A program made the position numbers and the translations under genes. Shown here piece by piece: positions 27,474-36,302 of a DNA stretch of 64,000 nt. The DNA is taken from assembly GCF_009936045.1 (NCBI RefSeq), contig NZ_QWEQ01000012.1, positions 1 to 64,000 on the forward strand, written 5' to 3'. The first letter of the stretch is position 1; every line of letters starts with the position of its first letter. Under the pieces are notes generated by a model, which did not search any database, was not told where the DNA came from, and saw nothing but the letters and a program-made list of their open reading frames with translations. The stretch comes from Emergencia sp. 1XD21-10. GTDB lineage: Bacteria > Bacillota > Clostridia > Peptostreptococcales > Anaerovoracaceae.

Positions 27474-27588
27474 TGAAAAATATGAAAAATAAACCTATGA
27501 AAAGCAGCGCTGACCGCGAGGCACGCAGAAGAAAAGCGATAAGACCCCGGCCGGATGCTGTGAAAAGACCAAATGAGGAGAGAGATAC

Positions 27589-28386
27589 ATGAATATTCTC
27601 GTTTTGATAAAGGAAGTACCTGACATGGAGAAGGTCAGGTTTGACAGCGAGCGGGGTGTAGTGGACAGATCCTCTGCACCTGCGGAAATCAATCCCTTTG
27701 ATGAGAGTGCGCTGCAGGCGGCTCTGGAGCTGAAACGAAAGTACGGCGCCCATGTGACGGCTATGACGATGGGGCCTCCGCGTGCAGAAAAGACACTGCA
27801 GGACGCTTATGCAAGAGGCGCTGATGCAGGCATTCTTCTTACTGACAGGGCTTTTGGCGGTTCAGATACCATTGCTACTTCCAGCGCACTGTCCGCAGCC
27901 ATTGCTGCAGGAGATTATGATCTCATTCTGTGCGGTGAAAAATCTGTAGACGGCGATACCGCCCAGGTAGGAGCTGAGACTGCAGAACTTCTCGGTATTC
28001 CCCATGCCTATTATGTGGACTCTATTGAACTGGATGATGAGAGGACTGTGCGGGTGTCCATAGAAAATCTGTGCGGCAGCCGTCAGATTCGTACCATGTC
28101 CCTGCCGGCTTTAATCGGCGTGACGAAAAACATCGGAAGGCTGCAGCTGCCGACGGTGGACAGGAAGCTGGAATCCCTCACTGCAGATGTACGTAAAATC
28201 GGTCTTTCCGACCTTCCGTCTCTGTCGAAAGAGGACACAGGCTTTGCAGGTTCTCCAACTAAGGTTGCCGGCATTGAAGTGCCGAAGGCAGCGGAGAGAG
28301 AAAGCCGGGTATTCAGAGAAAATCTTCCGGATTTTATCGATTTGCTGAAGGAGGAACTGACGGAAAGGGGTGTCAGAGTTGGATAA
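27589..28386 (+). CDS. etfB: Electron transfer flavoprotein beta subunit
   Basis: A 265-residue EtfB. It starts MNILVLIKEVPDMEKVRFD and carries the conserved NPFDESALQAALELK and LCGEKSVDGDTAQVGAETAELLG stretches. With EtfA it forms a flavin heterodimer that takes electrons from the adjacent FAD dehydrogenase. In clostridial lactate oxidation the Etf bifurcates electrons between NAD+ and ferredoxin; whether this one does cannot be settled from sequence alone. It is first of three tightly packed genes and overlaps etfA by 17 bases. GGAGAGAG precedes the ATG. Confidence 0.93.
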   Translation: MNILVLIKEVPDMEKVRFDSERGVVDRSSAPAEINPFDESALQAALELKRKYGAHVTAMTMGPPRAEKTLQDAYARGADAGILLTDRAFGGSDTIATSSALSAAIAAGDYDLILCGEKSVDGDTAQVGAETAELLGIPHAYYVDSIELDDERTVRVSIENLCGSRQIRTMSLPALIGVTKNIGRLQLPTVDRKLESLTADVRKIGLSDLPSLSKEDTGFAGSPTKVAGIEVPKAAERESRVFRENLPDFIDLLKEELTERGVRVG

Positions 28387-29389
28387 GATGCTATGTGCAA
28401 ACGAATACAAGGGTATACTGATTATCGCGGAAATGGAAGGGGACCATATTCACAGAGTTGCCTTTGAACTGTTATACAAAGGACGCCAGCTGGCGGAGGC
28501 CGCAGGGGAAAGCCTCTCCTGCCTGCTTTTGACAGGCTGCGAAACCGATGCCGCTGAACTGTGTCTCAGAGGGGTAGATCAGGTCTATGTGATGGAGGAT
28601 GAATGCTTTGCGCAGCCGGAGGAAAGACTCTTTGCGGAGAACATCGTCAGCTTTATCAGGGAGCGCAGGCCGGCTACGGTTTTAATTGGAGCGACCCATC
28701 TGGGAAGATCTCTGGCGCCGAGAATGGCAGCGGCTCTTAGAACTGGTCTTACCGCAGACTGTACAGAACTGAAAATCGCTGACGACGGCGCCCTGGAACA
28801 AATCAGACCGGCATTCAGCGACAACATTCTGGCGCACATCAAGACGATGGGAAGACCTCAGATGGCTACGGTCAGATATAAGGAATTTCAGGAGGCGGCA
28901 CTTTGCGGAGTCGCGGAAGTCCGTATTGAAAAGGTAAAGCCATATGTGAAAGCGCATAAAGGCGTGAAGATTGAAGAAATCATTTCTATCTGCGATGTGG
29001 ATATCACTGACGCAGAGGTGGTCGTGGCAGGCGGCCGCGGCATCCGAAAGGAAGAGGATTTGCAGCTGCTGCGGGAACTGGCGGATGTGCTGGGCGGCAA
29101 GCTTGGCGTATCCCGGGCCCTGGTAGATGCAGGCATGGCGGCCAGCAGCATTCAGGTTGGCTACAGCGGAAACAGAGTAAAACCAAAGGTATATATTGCC
29201 TGCGGTATCTCCGGTGCGCCTCAGCATATTGCCGGCATGAAGGACGCGGATCTGATTATCGCAGTCAATAACGACCCGTCCGCGCCGATTTTCAATATTT
29301 CCGATTACGGTTTTGTGGGGGATCTCTATGAAATCGTGCCGAAGCTGACGGAGGCATTTGCAGCCGAAGCTGACAGAAAGGACAGGTGA
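28370..29389 (+). CDS. etfA: Electron transfer flavoprotein alpha subunit
   Basis: A 339-residue EtfA with GTG as start, overlapping the end of etfB. The C-terminal FAD-binding domain is well conserved: SRALVDAGM, IQVGYSGNRVKPKVYIACG, ISGAPQHIAGM and AVNNDPSAPIF (about 245-310). No CxxCxxC iron-sulfur motif is present at the N-terminus, unlike the ferredoxin-domain EtfA that I recall in the Acetobacterium lactate complex. It partners EtfB and the FAD dehydrogenase that follows six bases later. Confidence 0.93.
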   Translation: MSELDKMLCANEYKGILIIAEMEGDHIHRVAFELLYKGRQLAEAAGESLSCLLLTGCETDAAELCLRGVDQVYVMEDECFAQPEERLFAENIVSFIRERRPATVLIGATHLGRSLAPRMAAALRTGLTADCTELKIADDGALEQIRPAFSDNILAHIKTMGRPQMATVRYKEFQEAALCGVAEVRIEKVKPYVKAHKGVKIEEIISICDVDITDAEVVVAGGRGIRKEEDLQLLRELADVLGGKLGVSRALVDAGMAASSIQVGYSGNRVKPKVYIACGISGAPQHIAGMKDADLIIAVNNDPSAPIFNISDYGFVGDLYEIVPKLTEAFAAEADRKDR

Positions 29390-29395
29390 TGCAGT

Positions 29396-30805
29396 ATGAA
29401 ATATAATCCAATCACAAAAGAAGTGACAGAACGTCTGGTTCAGGCAGTAGGTGAGGATTTTGTCATCACCGGGAGAGAGCGGACGAAGGCTTTCCTGTAC
29501 GACGAAGTGGAAATCACTTACCGACCGGCTGCAGCGGCAGACTCAGTGGTGGTCAAACCGGCAAATACAGAAGAGGCTGCAGCTGTGATGAAGATTGCAG
29601 ATACTATGACCGTGCCTGTGGTAGTGCGGGGCGGCGCTACAGGCCTTGCCGGAGGGTGCACGCCGGTAGTCGACAGCATCATCATCTCTACAGAGAGGAT
29701 GAACCATATTTTGGAAATCGATGAGGAAAATATGGTTGCCGTGCTGGAAGCCGGCGTTACCTTGATGGATCTGCTGGAAGAGCTGGAACACCATGACGGT
29801 CTCAGTTTTCCGGTCCATCCGGGAGATGAGGGAGCCCAGATGGGCGGCATGGCTGTGACCAATGCCGGCGGAGCCAGAGCTGTGCGTCATGGCGTTATGC
29901 GCAAGCACATCCTGGGTGTTACCGCGGTGCTTCCAAATGGAGAAATCCTGGAGCTTGGCGGCAAACTGATTAAAAACAATGCCGGCTATAACTTAACCCA
30001 GCTGCTCTTGGGAAGCGAAGGCACTCTGGCTATGGTAACGAAGGTGATTTTAAAGATTTTTCCAAAGGACAAGGCGACTGCTACCATCGTAGCGCCTTTT
30101 GAGAAAATTCAGGATGCCTGCCATGCGGTAACGGACATTTTAAAGAGCGGCTATACGCCTCTGGCTGTAGAATATATGGATAAGCGTCTTTTTGTGGACA
30201 CCGCAAAGATGCTGGGTCTTACGTGGCAGGCAAAGGACGGCAGCGCTGACCTTCTGATTATCCTGTCGGAGCGGACAGAGCAGCAGCTGTACGATGCTGT
30301 AAAAGCGATTAATGAGATTTGTAAGGCGAACAAAGCGCTTCCGTGCCTCTTTGCGGGCAAGGACAAGGAGCAGGAGGAACTGCTGCTTGTCAGAAGCCAG
30401 CACTATGAGCTGATTAAGGACGAAATCTGCGATTCCTTCGACATGGCGGTGCCTGTATCTCACGTATCCGATTTCATTCTGCGGCTGAAAGAGCTGGTGG
30501 CTGAATACCATACGGGAACCAATGTCATCGCTCATATCGCCGACGGCAACGTGCATAACGATATTCTGTATCTGCCGGACGGATCTATTCCGGACTATGC
30601 CGACGAGCTGAAACACAAGATGTATGATATCTGCTACAGCTATGGCGGCACGGTGACCGGCGAGCACGGCATCGGAAAAATCCGTGTGGAAGAGCTGAAA
30701 GCACAGAAGCCGGCAGCGGAACTGGCACTGATGAAGGGCATCAAAGATGTCTTCGATCCGAAGGGAATCATGAACCCGGGGGCGCTGTTTGCTGCGGAAG
30801 CATAA
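29396..30805 (+). CDS. FAD-linked 2-hydroxyacid dehydrogenase (LctD/GlcD type)
   Basis: A 469-residue flavoprotein of the glycolate oxidase GlcD / D-lactate dehydrogenase group. The FAD-binding (PCMH) domain has VVVRGGATGLAGGCTP (75-90) and VHPGDEGAQMGGMAVTNAGG (140-159). The C-terminal catalytic domain has HIADGNVHND (about 380-389) and GEHGIGKI (about 422-429), which include substrate and metal ligands. It would oxidise a 2-hydroxy acid to the 2-oxo acid and pass electrons to EtfBA encoded just upstream. Lactate is the leading candidate from the lct-like gene order. Hydroxy acids made from amino acids are an alternative, given the aminotransferase and LarA genes nearby. Confidence 0.88.
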   Translation: MKYNPITKEVTERLVQAVGEDFVITGRERTKAFLYDEVEITYRPAAAADSVVVKPANTEEAAAVMKIADTMTVPVVVRGGATGLAGGCTPVVDSIIISTERMNHILEIDEENMVAVLEAGVTLMDLLEELEHHDGLSFPVHPGDEGAQMGGMAVTNAGGARAVRHGVMRKHILGVTAVLPNGEILELGGKLIKNNAGYNLTQLLLGSEGTLAMVTKVILKIFPKDKATATIVAPFEKIQDACHAVTDILKSGYTPLAVEYMDKRLFVDTAKMLGLTWQAKDGSADLLIILSERTEQQLYDAVKAINEICKANKALPCLFAGKDKEQEELLLVRSQHYELIKDEICDSFDMAVPVSHVSDFILRLKELVAEYHTGTNVIAHIADGNVHNDILYLPDGSIPDYADELKHKMYDICYSYGGTVTGEHGIGKIRVEELKAQKPAAELALMKGIKDVFDPKGIMNPGALFAAEA

Positions 30806-30834
30806 GGGCATAGATGACAGAAATATACAAATGC

Positions 30835-30883
30835 GGGGAAAGGACCGAAACACTGTAAAGCAGGTGATTTCGGTCCTTTCCCC
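30835..30883 (+). terminator. Terminator of the etf operon
   Basis: GGGGAAAGGACCGAAA (30835-30850) pairs perfectly with TTTCGGTCCTTTCCCC (30868-30883), followed by GTATTTAT. The stem is very stable, although the T-run is weak. Confidence 0.8.
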
Positions 30884-30968
30884 GTATTTATGAATACGAA
30901 ACGTTTTGTTAGAAGAAAAGGGGATATTCATTTACAATTTGAAAAAAACAGATAGATGCTGCGTTTTT

Positions 30969-31595
30969 CTATTTTATCGATTTGATTTTTATATCACTAA
31001 ATCGATCAGCGGCTTTGCCGATTTTGTTGGCAAGCTTGTTTAAATCTTTGGCGAATTCCCGCTGCATGATGATGTCTTTCAGGGAGATTTCCTGAAATTC
31101 CAAATCTGCGATTCCTTCCCAGTATAAACGCTTTACCTGATTTTCATTTTTCTTTGCTTTAACCAGATCGTCCCAGAAATGCTCGATCCGGTCGTGTGCC
31201 CATTCGTTCATGGCGCAGGTCAGATCGTAGATAGATGCGTCAATTAAACGAATGATTTCCAGATTTTTGTCTGTCGGCTGATATTGGAAGAATATCAGAA
31301 AGTCCTTTAAATCCTTGATTTTATCTGTAATATCGTCGATGGAACGGGACAGGGCGAACAGATCGTGTCTGTCAAGGGGCGTGATGAAGGAATTTTCTAC
31401 GTAGTCGATGAGATTACGGCGCACTTTGTCGGCGTCTTTTTCACAGTGTTCAATCTGCTCGGCCAAATCTTCATCCTGTGTGTCTATGTATTTTAGCAGC
31501 AGCGAAATACTTCTGGATGTGATTTCGCACTGGCGTGACAGCATGTAATAAAAGTTTGGCTGTTCCTTTTTCTTAAAAAAGCTTTTTTTTGGCAT
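30969..31595 (-). CDS. DUF47/PhoU-like phosphate transport accessory protein
   Basis: A 208-residue, mostly helical protein of the DUF47 (TIGR00153, PhoU-like) family, which partners Pit phosphate transporters and probably adjusts their activity. PhoU-like E/D-rich metal-binding helices are seen, such as CEKDADKVRRNLIDYVENSF and LSRSIDDITDKIKDLKDF. It follows pitA by 30 bases on the same strand, so the two form an operon. A good GGAG site precedes the ATG at 31595. Confidence 0.88.
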   Translation of the reverse strand: MPKKSFFKKKEQPNFYYMLSRQCEITSRSISLLLKYIDTQDEDLAEQIEHCEKDADKVRRNLIDYVENSFITPLDRHDLFALSRSIDDITDKIKDLKDFLIFFQYQPTDKNLEIIRLIDASIYDLTCAMNEWAHDRIEHFWDDLVKAKKNENQVKRLYWEGIADLEFQEISLKDIIMQREFAKDLNKLANKIGKAADRFSDIKIKSIK

Positions 31596-31625
31596 GGGGT
31601 TCTCCTTTCTTGATGTTCGTCTATA

Positions 31626-32618
31626 TTATATGAGCTGCAGCAGGAAGCATATGAGTCCGCCGATGAGAGCGGAAACAGGTATGGTAATGAGCCAGGCAAG
31701 CAGGATTTTCTTTGTCACGGTCCAGTTGACAGACTTTGGCGTGTTGCTGGCGCCTACACCCATCACCGATGAAGTGACTACCTGGGTTGCGCTGATGGGA
31801 AGACCGGTTACGTTGGCAAGCATGACTACGAAGATGGTGGACAGCTGAGATGCAAAGGAATTCTGGATGTCAATTTTACAGATGTCCATGCCTACGGTTT
31901 TTATCATATTGTAGCCTCCGGTCATGGTGCCTATAGCAAGGGCGCAGGAGGCGGAGAGAATCAGCCACAGAGGAATAGTCACAGCAGCGTGATGGAAAGC
32001 GGCAAGCCCGATGGCAATCAGTCCCATGACCTTTTGGGCATCGTTGCTGCCGTAGCAGAAGGCCAGAAGGAAGCTGCTGGCTTTATGAAGCACCTGAATG
32101 CGCTTGTTCCAGACAATGGTGCCGTTTTTGAGAAGCAGAGCGAGTAGTCTCAGGAACAGATAGCCTGCGGCAAATCCCAAAAGGGGAGAAAGCAGCATGG
32201 CACCGATGACTTTAATCATAATGGAATTCCACTGTATGTAAGGAAGACCGTAAGCACAGATACCGCTGCCAATCATAGCGCCAATCATGGAGTGAGAAGC
32301 GCTTGAGGGCAGCTTCAGAATCCAGGTCAGCACGTTCCAGATGAGACTGCCGGTAAAGGCTGCCGCCACGAAAGCGTAGCTGAGAGGCTTTGGACCGGAA
32401 AGGACAGGCCTAATATCGATGATGTTTTCTGAAATGGTATAGGCGACGGCTGTTCCCAGAGCAACAGCGCCCAGAAAGTTGGCAATACCTGCGATGAAGA
32501 CCGCCTTATTGGGCGGCAGAAGGCGAGATGAAATAGTGGTGGCAACTACAGTGCCGCCGTCATGCATACCGTTGATATAGCCGAAGGCAAGACCGATGAA
32601 AATCATATAGTAAAACAT
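31626..32618 (-). CDS. pit: Inorganic phosphate transporter, PiT family
   Basis: A 330-residue membrane transporter that imports phosphate or metal-phosphate with H+ or Na+. The duplicated PiT signature is visible: GYINGMHDGGTVVATTISSR near the N-terminus and CYGSNDAQKVMGLIA near 190. SSASHSMIGAMIGSG near 105 and GLPISATQVVTSSVMGVG near 272 are the second pair of conserved repeats. The N-terminal repeat has GMHDGG where GANDVA is more usual. It is first in an operon with the DUF47 protein. Confidence 0.9.
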   Translation of the reverse strand: MFYYMIFIGLAFGYINGMHDGGTVVATTISSRLLPPNKAVFIAGIANFLGAVALGTAVAYTISENIIDIRPVLSGPKPLSYAFVAAAFTGSLIWNVLTWILKLPSSASHSMIGAMIGSGICAYGLPYIQWNSIMIKVIGAMLLSPLLGFAAGYLFLRLLALLLKNGTIVWNKRIQVLHKASSFLLAFCYGSNDAQKVMGLIAIGLAAFHHAAVTIPLWLILSASCALAIGTMTGGYNMIKTVGMDICKIDIQNSFASQLSTIFVVMLANVTGLPISATQVVTSSVMGVGASNTPKSVNWTVTKKILLAWLITIPVSALIGGLICFLLQLI

Positions 32619-32938
32619 TTCTGTACTCCTGTAATTTTGTTTCCTTTCATTATATAAAATAAAAACCGGTGAGTAATATAGAATTTTAACAAAATATGTC
32701 GGATTTTATAGGAATTATAACGAAATTAGAAATATAATAAACTTTATCGATTTTTTTTAGATATATACCTAGTTTTTCTCCTTCTCAGCAAACTATAATA
32801 ATTGGAAAAAGAACAAAGAAGGTGATAAAAAAGCAAAGGAAACAACGAAAGAGTTAAATTAGCAAAAGCGTGGTTTTGGGAAATCAAGAATAAGTTACAA
32901 ATGATAGGTATGATTTTGTGACAGAAACGGAGAAGAAG
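32619..32938. other. AT-rich intergenic region between pit and nhaC
   Basis: This 320-base divergent gap is very AT-rich and should hold promoters for both genes. I see no credible open reading frame, repeat or stable hairpin in it. Confidence 0.5.
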
Positions 32939-33015
32939 ATGAAAAAAGACGAACAAAAACCTAAAAACAACGTGAAAAAAGAAAAGCCAAATTATGGGAA
33001 GCAATCAGCGCCGTT

Positions 33016-34401
33016 TTGGTGCTGCTGGTTATTTTTTTCTTTGGATCTCTTGCTGATTTGTCAGCGCCGCCGCTTATGGCCATCGCAATCGGATACGTAG
33101 TATTCATCGGATGGCGCTGCGGTTACACATGGAAGGATTTGGAAGAGTTCTCGGCTGAAAAAGTAAAAGCAGCTGCCTCTGCCAACTCCGTACTGATTGT
33201 AGTAGGATTCCTGCTGGGTGCATGGATGTTCTCGGGAACGATTCCAATGTTTATTTACTACGGCGTGCAGCTTGTCAGTGCGAAGTGGATTTTGGTATCT
33301 GCATTTATTTTATGCGCAATTTTTTCTACCTGTACAGGAACCTCATGGGGTTCTGCCGCAACAGCCGGCATTACCATGATGGGTATCGCGATGGCTATGC
33401 CGGAAGTAAATACGGCGGCAGTTGCTGCAGCTTGCTATACAGGTGCTATTTTTGGAGATAAGCTGTCTCCGCTTTCAGATACTACCATCCTTGCGTCTCT
33501 GGCGACAAAGAATGACATTTTTGACCATATCAAGCATATGAGCAAAACGGTAGTTCCGGCTGGGCTCATTGGTCTGGTGATTTACGGTATCATGGGATTT
33601 TCAAACAATGCAGCAGATTCTGGTCTTCCGGAAAATACAGTAAAGCTGCTGGAATCTCTGGATGCGGCTTACAATTGGAACATCATCGTACTGATTCCGC
33701 TGTTAATCGTTGTATATGGCGCGATTGCCAAGAAACCGTCGACAGTGGTAATGATGATATCTGCAGTTGTCGCAGTATTAATCGGCGTATTCTATCAGGG
33801 ATTCAGCCTGGAAGACGGTATTACTGCCCTTTACGGTGGATTTAACCTGGAAATGGTGGAAGGTGTAAGAGACGGATTCGTTGCAGCAGACGCAGGAGAA
33901 GACGCGATGAAGCTTCTCAACCGCGGCGGACTTTCTTCCATGATGAAGAGCTTTATTACAGTCTATATCTGTCTGTACTACGCCGCGATTATGGAACATA
34001 TCGGCGCAATCGAAGCACTGCTTGGAAAGCTGCTGCTGTCTGTAAAGACAAGATTCAGTCTGGTATTTGTAACTTCCATTTCCTGCGTGGTTCTGACCGC
34101 AATCGGCGGAAGCTCTACCCTGGCGCTGATTCTGACAGGCGAAATGTACTCCGAGAAGTACAAAGAAATGGGACTTTCCACTTTGAACCTGTCCAGAACC
34201 ATGGAAGACTTCTGTACCGGTACAGCCGGATTCATTCCTTGGTCGGCATCGGGTATTTACTATCCATCCGTTCTGGGCGTATCCATCGGACAGTACTTCC
34301 CGTACTGCTTCATGAGCTATACAATTTGGATTCTGGCTTACGTTTACAGCATTACAGGAATTTGCATGAAACCGCTTGAGGAAGAGGCGAAGGAAGCATG
34401 A
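33016..34401 (+). CDS. NhaC-family Na+/H+ antiporter with a frameshifted 5' end
   Basis: A 461-residue NhaC-type antiporter. Family motifs include CTGTSWGSAATAGITMMGI and FGDKLSPLSDTTILASL in the first half, and TAGFIPWSASGIYYPSVLGV near the C-terminus. In this frame the first usable start is TTG at 33016, which has no ribosome binding site and falls inside the first membrane helix. A better start, ATG at 32939 with GGAGAAG, is in another frame and encodes a charged Lys-rich leader. One extra A in the run at 32975-32980 would join the two into a normal N-terminus. This is either a sequencing or mutational frameshift or a slippage site. It overlaps the PHP gene by four bases. Confidence 0.8.
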   Translation: MVLLVIFFFGSLADLSAPPLMAIAIGYVVFIGWRCGYTWKDLEEFSAEKVKAAASANSVLIVVGFLLGAWMFSGTIPMFIYYGVQLVSAKWILVSAFILCAIFSTCTGTSWGSAATAGITMMGIAMAMPEVNTAAVAAACYTGAIFGDKLSPLSDTTILASLATKNDIFDHIKHMSKTVVPAGLIGLVIYGIMGFSNNAADSGLPENTVKLLESLDAAYNWNIIVLIPLLIVVYGAIAKKPSTVVMMISAVVAVLIGVFYQGFSLEDGITALYGGFNLEMVEGVRDGFVAADAGEDAMKLLNRGGLSSMMKSFITVYICLYYAAIMEHIGAIEALLGKLLLSVKTRFSLVFVTSISCVVLTAIGGSSTLALILTGEMYSEKYKEMGLSTLNLSRTMEDFCTGTAGFIPWSASGIYYPSVLGVSIGQYFPYCFMSYTIWILAYVYSITGICMKPLEEEAKEA

Positions 34402-35216
34402 TTAGCGATATGCACATACATACGGTGTGGAGCAGTGATGCCAAAACACCTGTGGAAGAACAGATAGACAAGGCCATACAGCTGGGGATGAAAAGCATCT
34501 GTATTACAGACCATCAGGACTACGACCAGCCGATTTTTCCGCCGGATAATTACTCTTTTCTCATCGGGGATACCGATGAAACAGAAAAGTATCTGGAAGA
34601 CCTTTTCCTCCTGAAGGAAAAGTATGCCGGCACGATTGAGGTGCTGGCCGGGGTTGAGCTGGGGCTTCAGCCTCACATCGCAGAGAAGCTGAATACATAT
34701 GCCAGAGAATTTCCCTTTGATTTTGTCATCGGTTCTACACACAACTTTAGAGGAAGAGGCGCAGATGACCTGCGTACCTATGAAGGAAAGAGCACGGAAG
34801 AAATCTGCAAGCTATACTTTCAGGAGGAATATGAAAACGTCCGGAAGATACAGGATTTCGACGTGACGGGCCATTTAGATTTTATCTTTCGATATGCGCC
34901 GAAGGCAATCGAGACTTTTTCTTATGGAAAATATGCAGATGAGCTTGACGCAATCCTGAAGGAACTGATTGAAACAGGACGAGGCATAGAGGTGAACACG
35001 TCCAGAATGAAACGTCTTGGACTGACCAATCCAAAGGAGGAAATCATACGCCGTTATAAAGAGCTGGGCGGTGAAATTATAACCTTTGGTTCGGATGCGC
35101 ATACGCCTGATTGCCTTGGCTCCTGCTTTAAAGAAACGGGAGAGATGGTAAAAAGCTGCGGACTTGATTACTTCGCGGTATACAGGAAGAGAAAGCCGAG
35201 CTTTTATCCGATATAA
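34398..35216 (+). CDS. PHP-domain phosphoesterase, histidinol-phosphatase-like
   Basis: A 272-residue HisK-type PHP-domain protein. Metal-binding motifs are DMHIHTVWSSDA (4-15), CITDHQDY near 35, GSTHNF near 114, TGHLDFIFRY near 155 and FGSDAHTP near 232. Relatives hydrolyse histidinol phosphate or other phosphomonoesters with a trinuclear metal site. No his genes are nearby, so histidine synthesis may not be its job. It starts within the nhaC stop codon (ATGA overlap). Confidence 0.8.
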   Translation: MISDMHIHTVWSSDAKTPVEEQIDKAIQLGMKSICITDHQDYDQPIFPPDNYSFLIGDTDETEKYLEDLFLLKEKYAGTIEVLAGVELGLQPHIAEKLNTYAREFPFDFVIGSTHNFRGRGADDLRTYEGKSTEEICKLYFQEEYENVRKIQDFDVTGHLDFIFRYAPKAIETFSYGKYADELDAILKELIETGRGIEVNTSRMKRLGLTNPKEEIIRRYKELGGEIITFGSDAHTPDCLGSCFKETGEMVKSCGLDYFAVYRKRKPSFYPI

Positions 35217-35268
35217 CCGAATATAAAATAAAGAGACTTAACAATAATCAAAAAGGAGAAAGACAGAA

Positions 35269-36213
35269 ATGGCAGAAAAAATTGTAATTGCCTTAGGAGG
35301 AAATGCGCTGCAGTCCGGAAAAAGCGAAGCGACTGCGGAAGCACAGCTTGCAGTGGTAAAGAAAACCTGCGAATATATCGCGGACATCAGCTGCAAAGGG
35401 TATGAAATCGGATTGGTACACGGAAACGGCCCACAGGTAGGCAGAATTCTTCTGGCTTCTGAAACCGCCAAAGACGTGACACCGTCAATGCCTTTTGATG
35501 TATGCGGCGCAATGTCTCAGGGCTACATCGGATATCACCTGCAGCAGGCGCTGAAATATGCCCTGAGCAAAAGAGGCAAGAACATTCCGGTTCTGACTGT
35601 AGCTACCCAGATGATTGTGGAAAAGAGCGACAAGGCGTTTCAGAATCCGACCAAACCGATTGGTCCGTTCTATCAGGAAGCGGAAGCCAAAGCACTGGAA
35701 GAAGAAAAGGGATACACCATGAAGGAAGACGCCGGAAGAGGCTTTAGACGGGTGGTGGCATCTCCCCTTCCGAGAAAGATTGTTGAAATCGACGCAGTTA
35801 AAAAACTGTGGGATTCGTCCATTGTGATTTCCTGCGGGGGCGGCGGCATTCCTGTAGTAGAAAACGCTGACGGTTCCATGGAAGGCGTTGCGGCAGTGAT
35901 CGATAAGGATTTTGCAGCAGAACTTCTGGCTGAACAGGTGGATGCGGATGTGCTGATGATTCTGACTGAGGTGGAAAAGGTTGCGATTAACTTCAACAAA
36001 CCGAATCAGAAGAATCTGGACAATCTGAACCTGGAAGAAGCGGTGAAGTACATCGAGGAAGGACAGTTCGCGCCGGGCAGCATGCTGCCGAAGGTAGAAG
36101 CGGCGATGAAGTTTGTCAGAGCAAATCCAAACAAAAAAGCCATTATCACGTCTTTAGATAAAGCCATCGAAGCATTAGAAGGAAAAACCGGAACAGCTAT
36201 CTCCTTTGCATAA
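35269..36213 (+). CDS. arcC: Carbamate kinase
   Basis: A 314-residue carbamate kinase of normal length. It makes ATP from carbamoyl phosphate and ADP, releasing CO2 and ammonia. Motifs include IVIALGGNALQSGKSEA near the N-terminus, VHGNGPQVGR near 47, VVASPLPRKIVE near 160 and SCGGGGIPV near 186. It is the ATP-yielding step expected with the deiminase and carbamoyltransferase encoded at 45-48 kb, but it sits 10 kb away, next to module B. There it could equally take carbamoyl groups from ureide breakdown. AAGGAGAAAG precedes the ATG. Confidence 0.94.
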   Translation: MAEKIVIALGGNALQSGKSEATAEAQLAVVKKTCEYIADISCKGYEIGLVHGNGPQVGRILLASETAKDVTPSMPFDVCGAMSQGYIGYHLQQALKYALSKRGKNIPVLTVATQMIVEKSDKAFQNPTKPIGPFYQEAEAKALEEEKGYTMKEDAGRGFRRVVASPLPRKIVEIDAVKKLWDSSIVISCGGGGIPVVENADGSMEGVAAVIDKDFAAELLAEQVDADVLMILTEVEKVAINFNKPNQKNLDNLNLEEAVKYIEEGQFAPGSMLPKVEAAMKFVRANPNKKAIITSLDKAIEALEGKTGTAISFA

Positions 36214-36230
36214 AGATTTGTATAGTATTG

Positions 36231-36270
36231 AAAAAGCCCCACGCTTGATATAAGTCACGTGGGGTTTTTT
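36231..36270. terminator. Bidirectional terminator after arcC
   Basis: AAAAAGCCCCACG (36231-36243) pairs with CGTGGGGTTTTTT (36258-36270). It separates the convergent arcC and M20 genes. Confidence 0.85.
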
Positions 36271-36302
36271 CGTTGGACTGTTTATAGGAGTTTCAAACTA
36301 GT

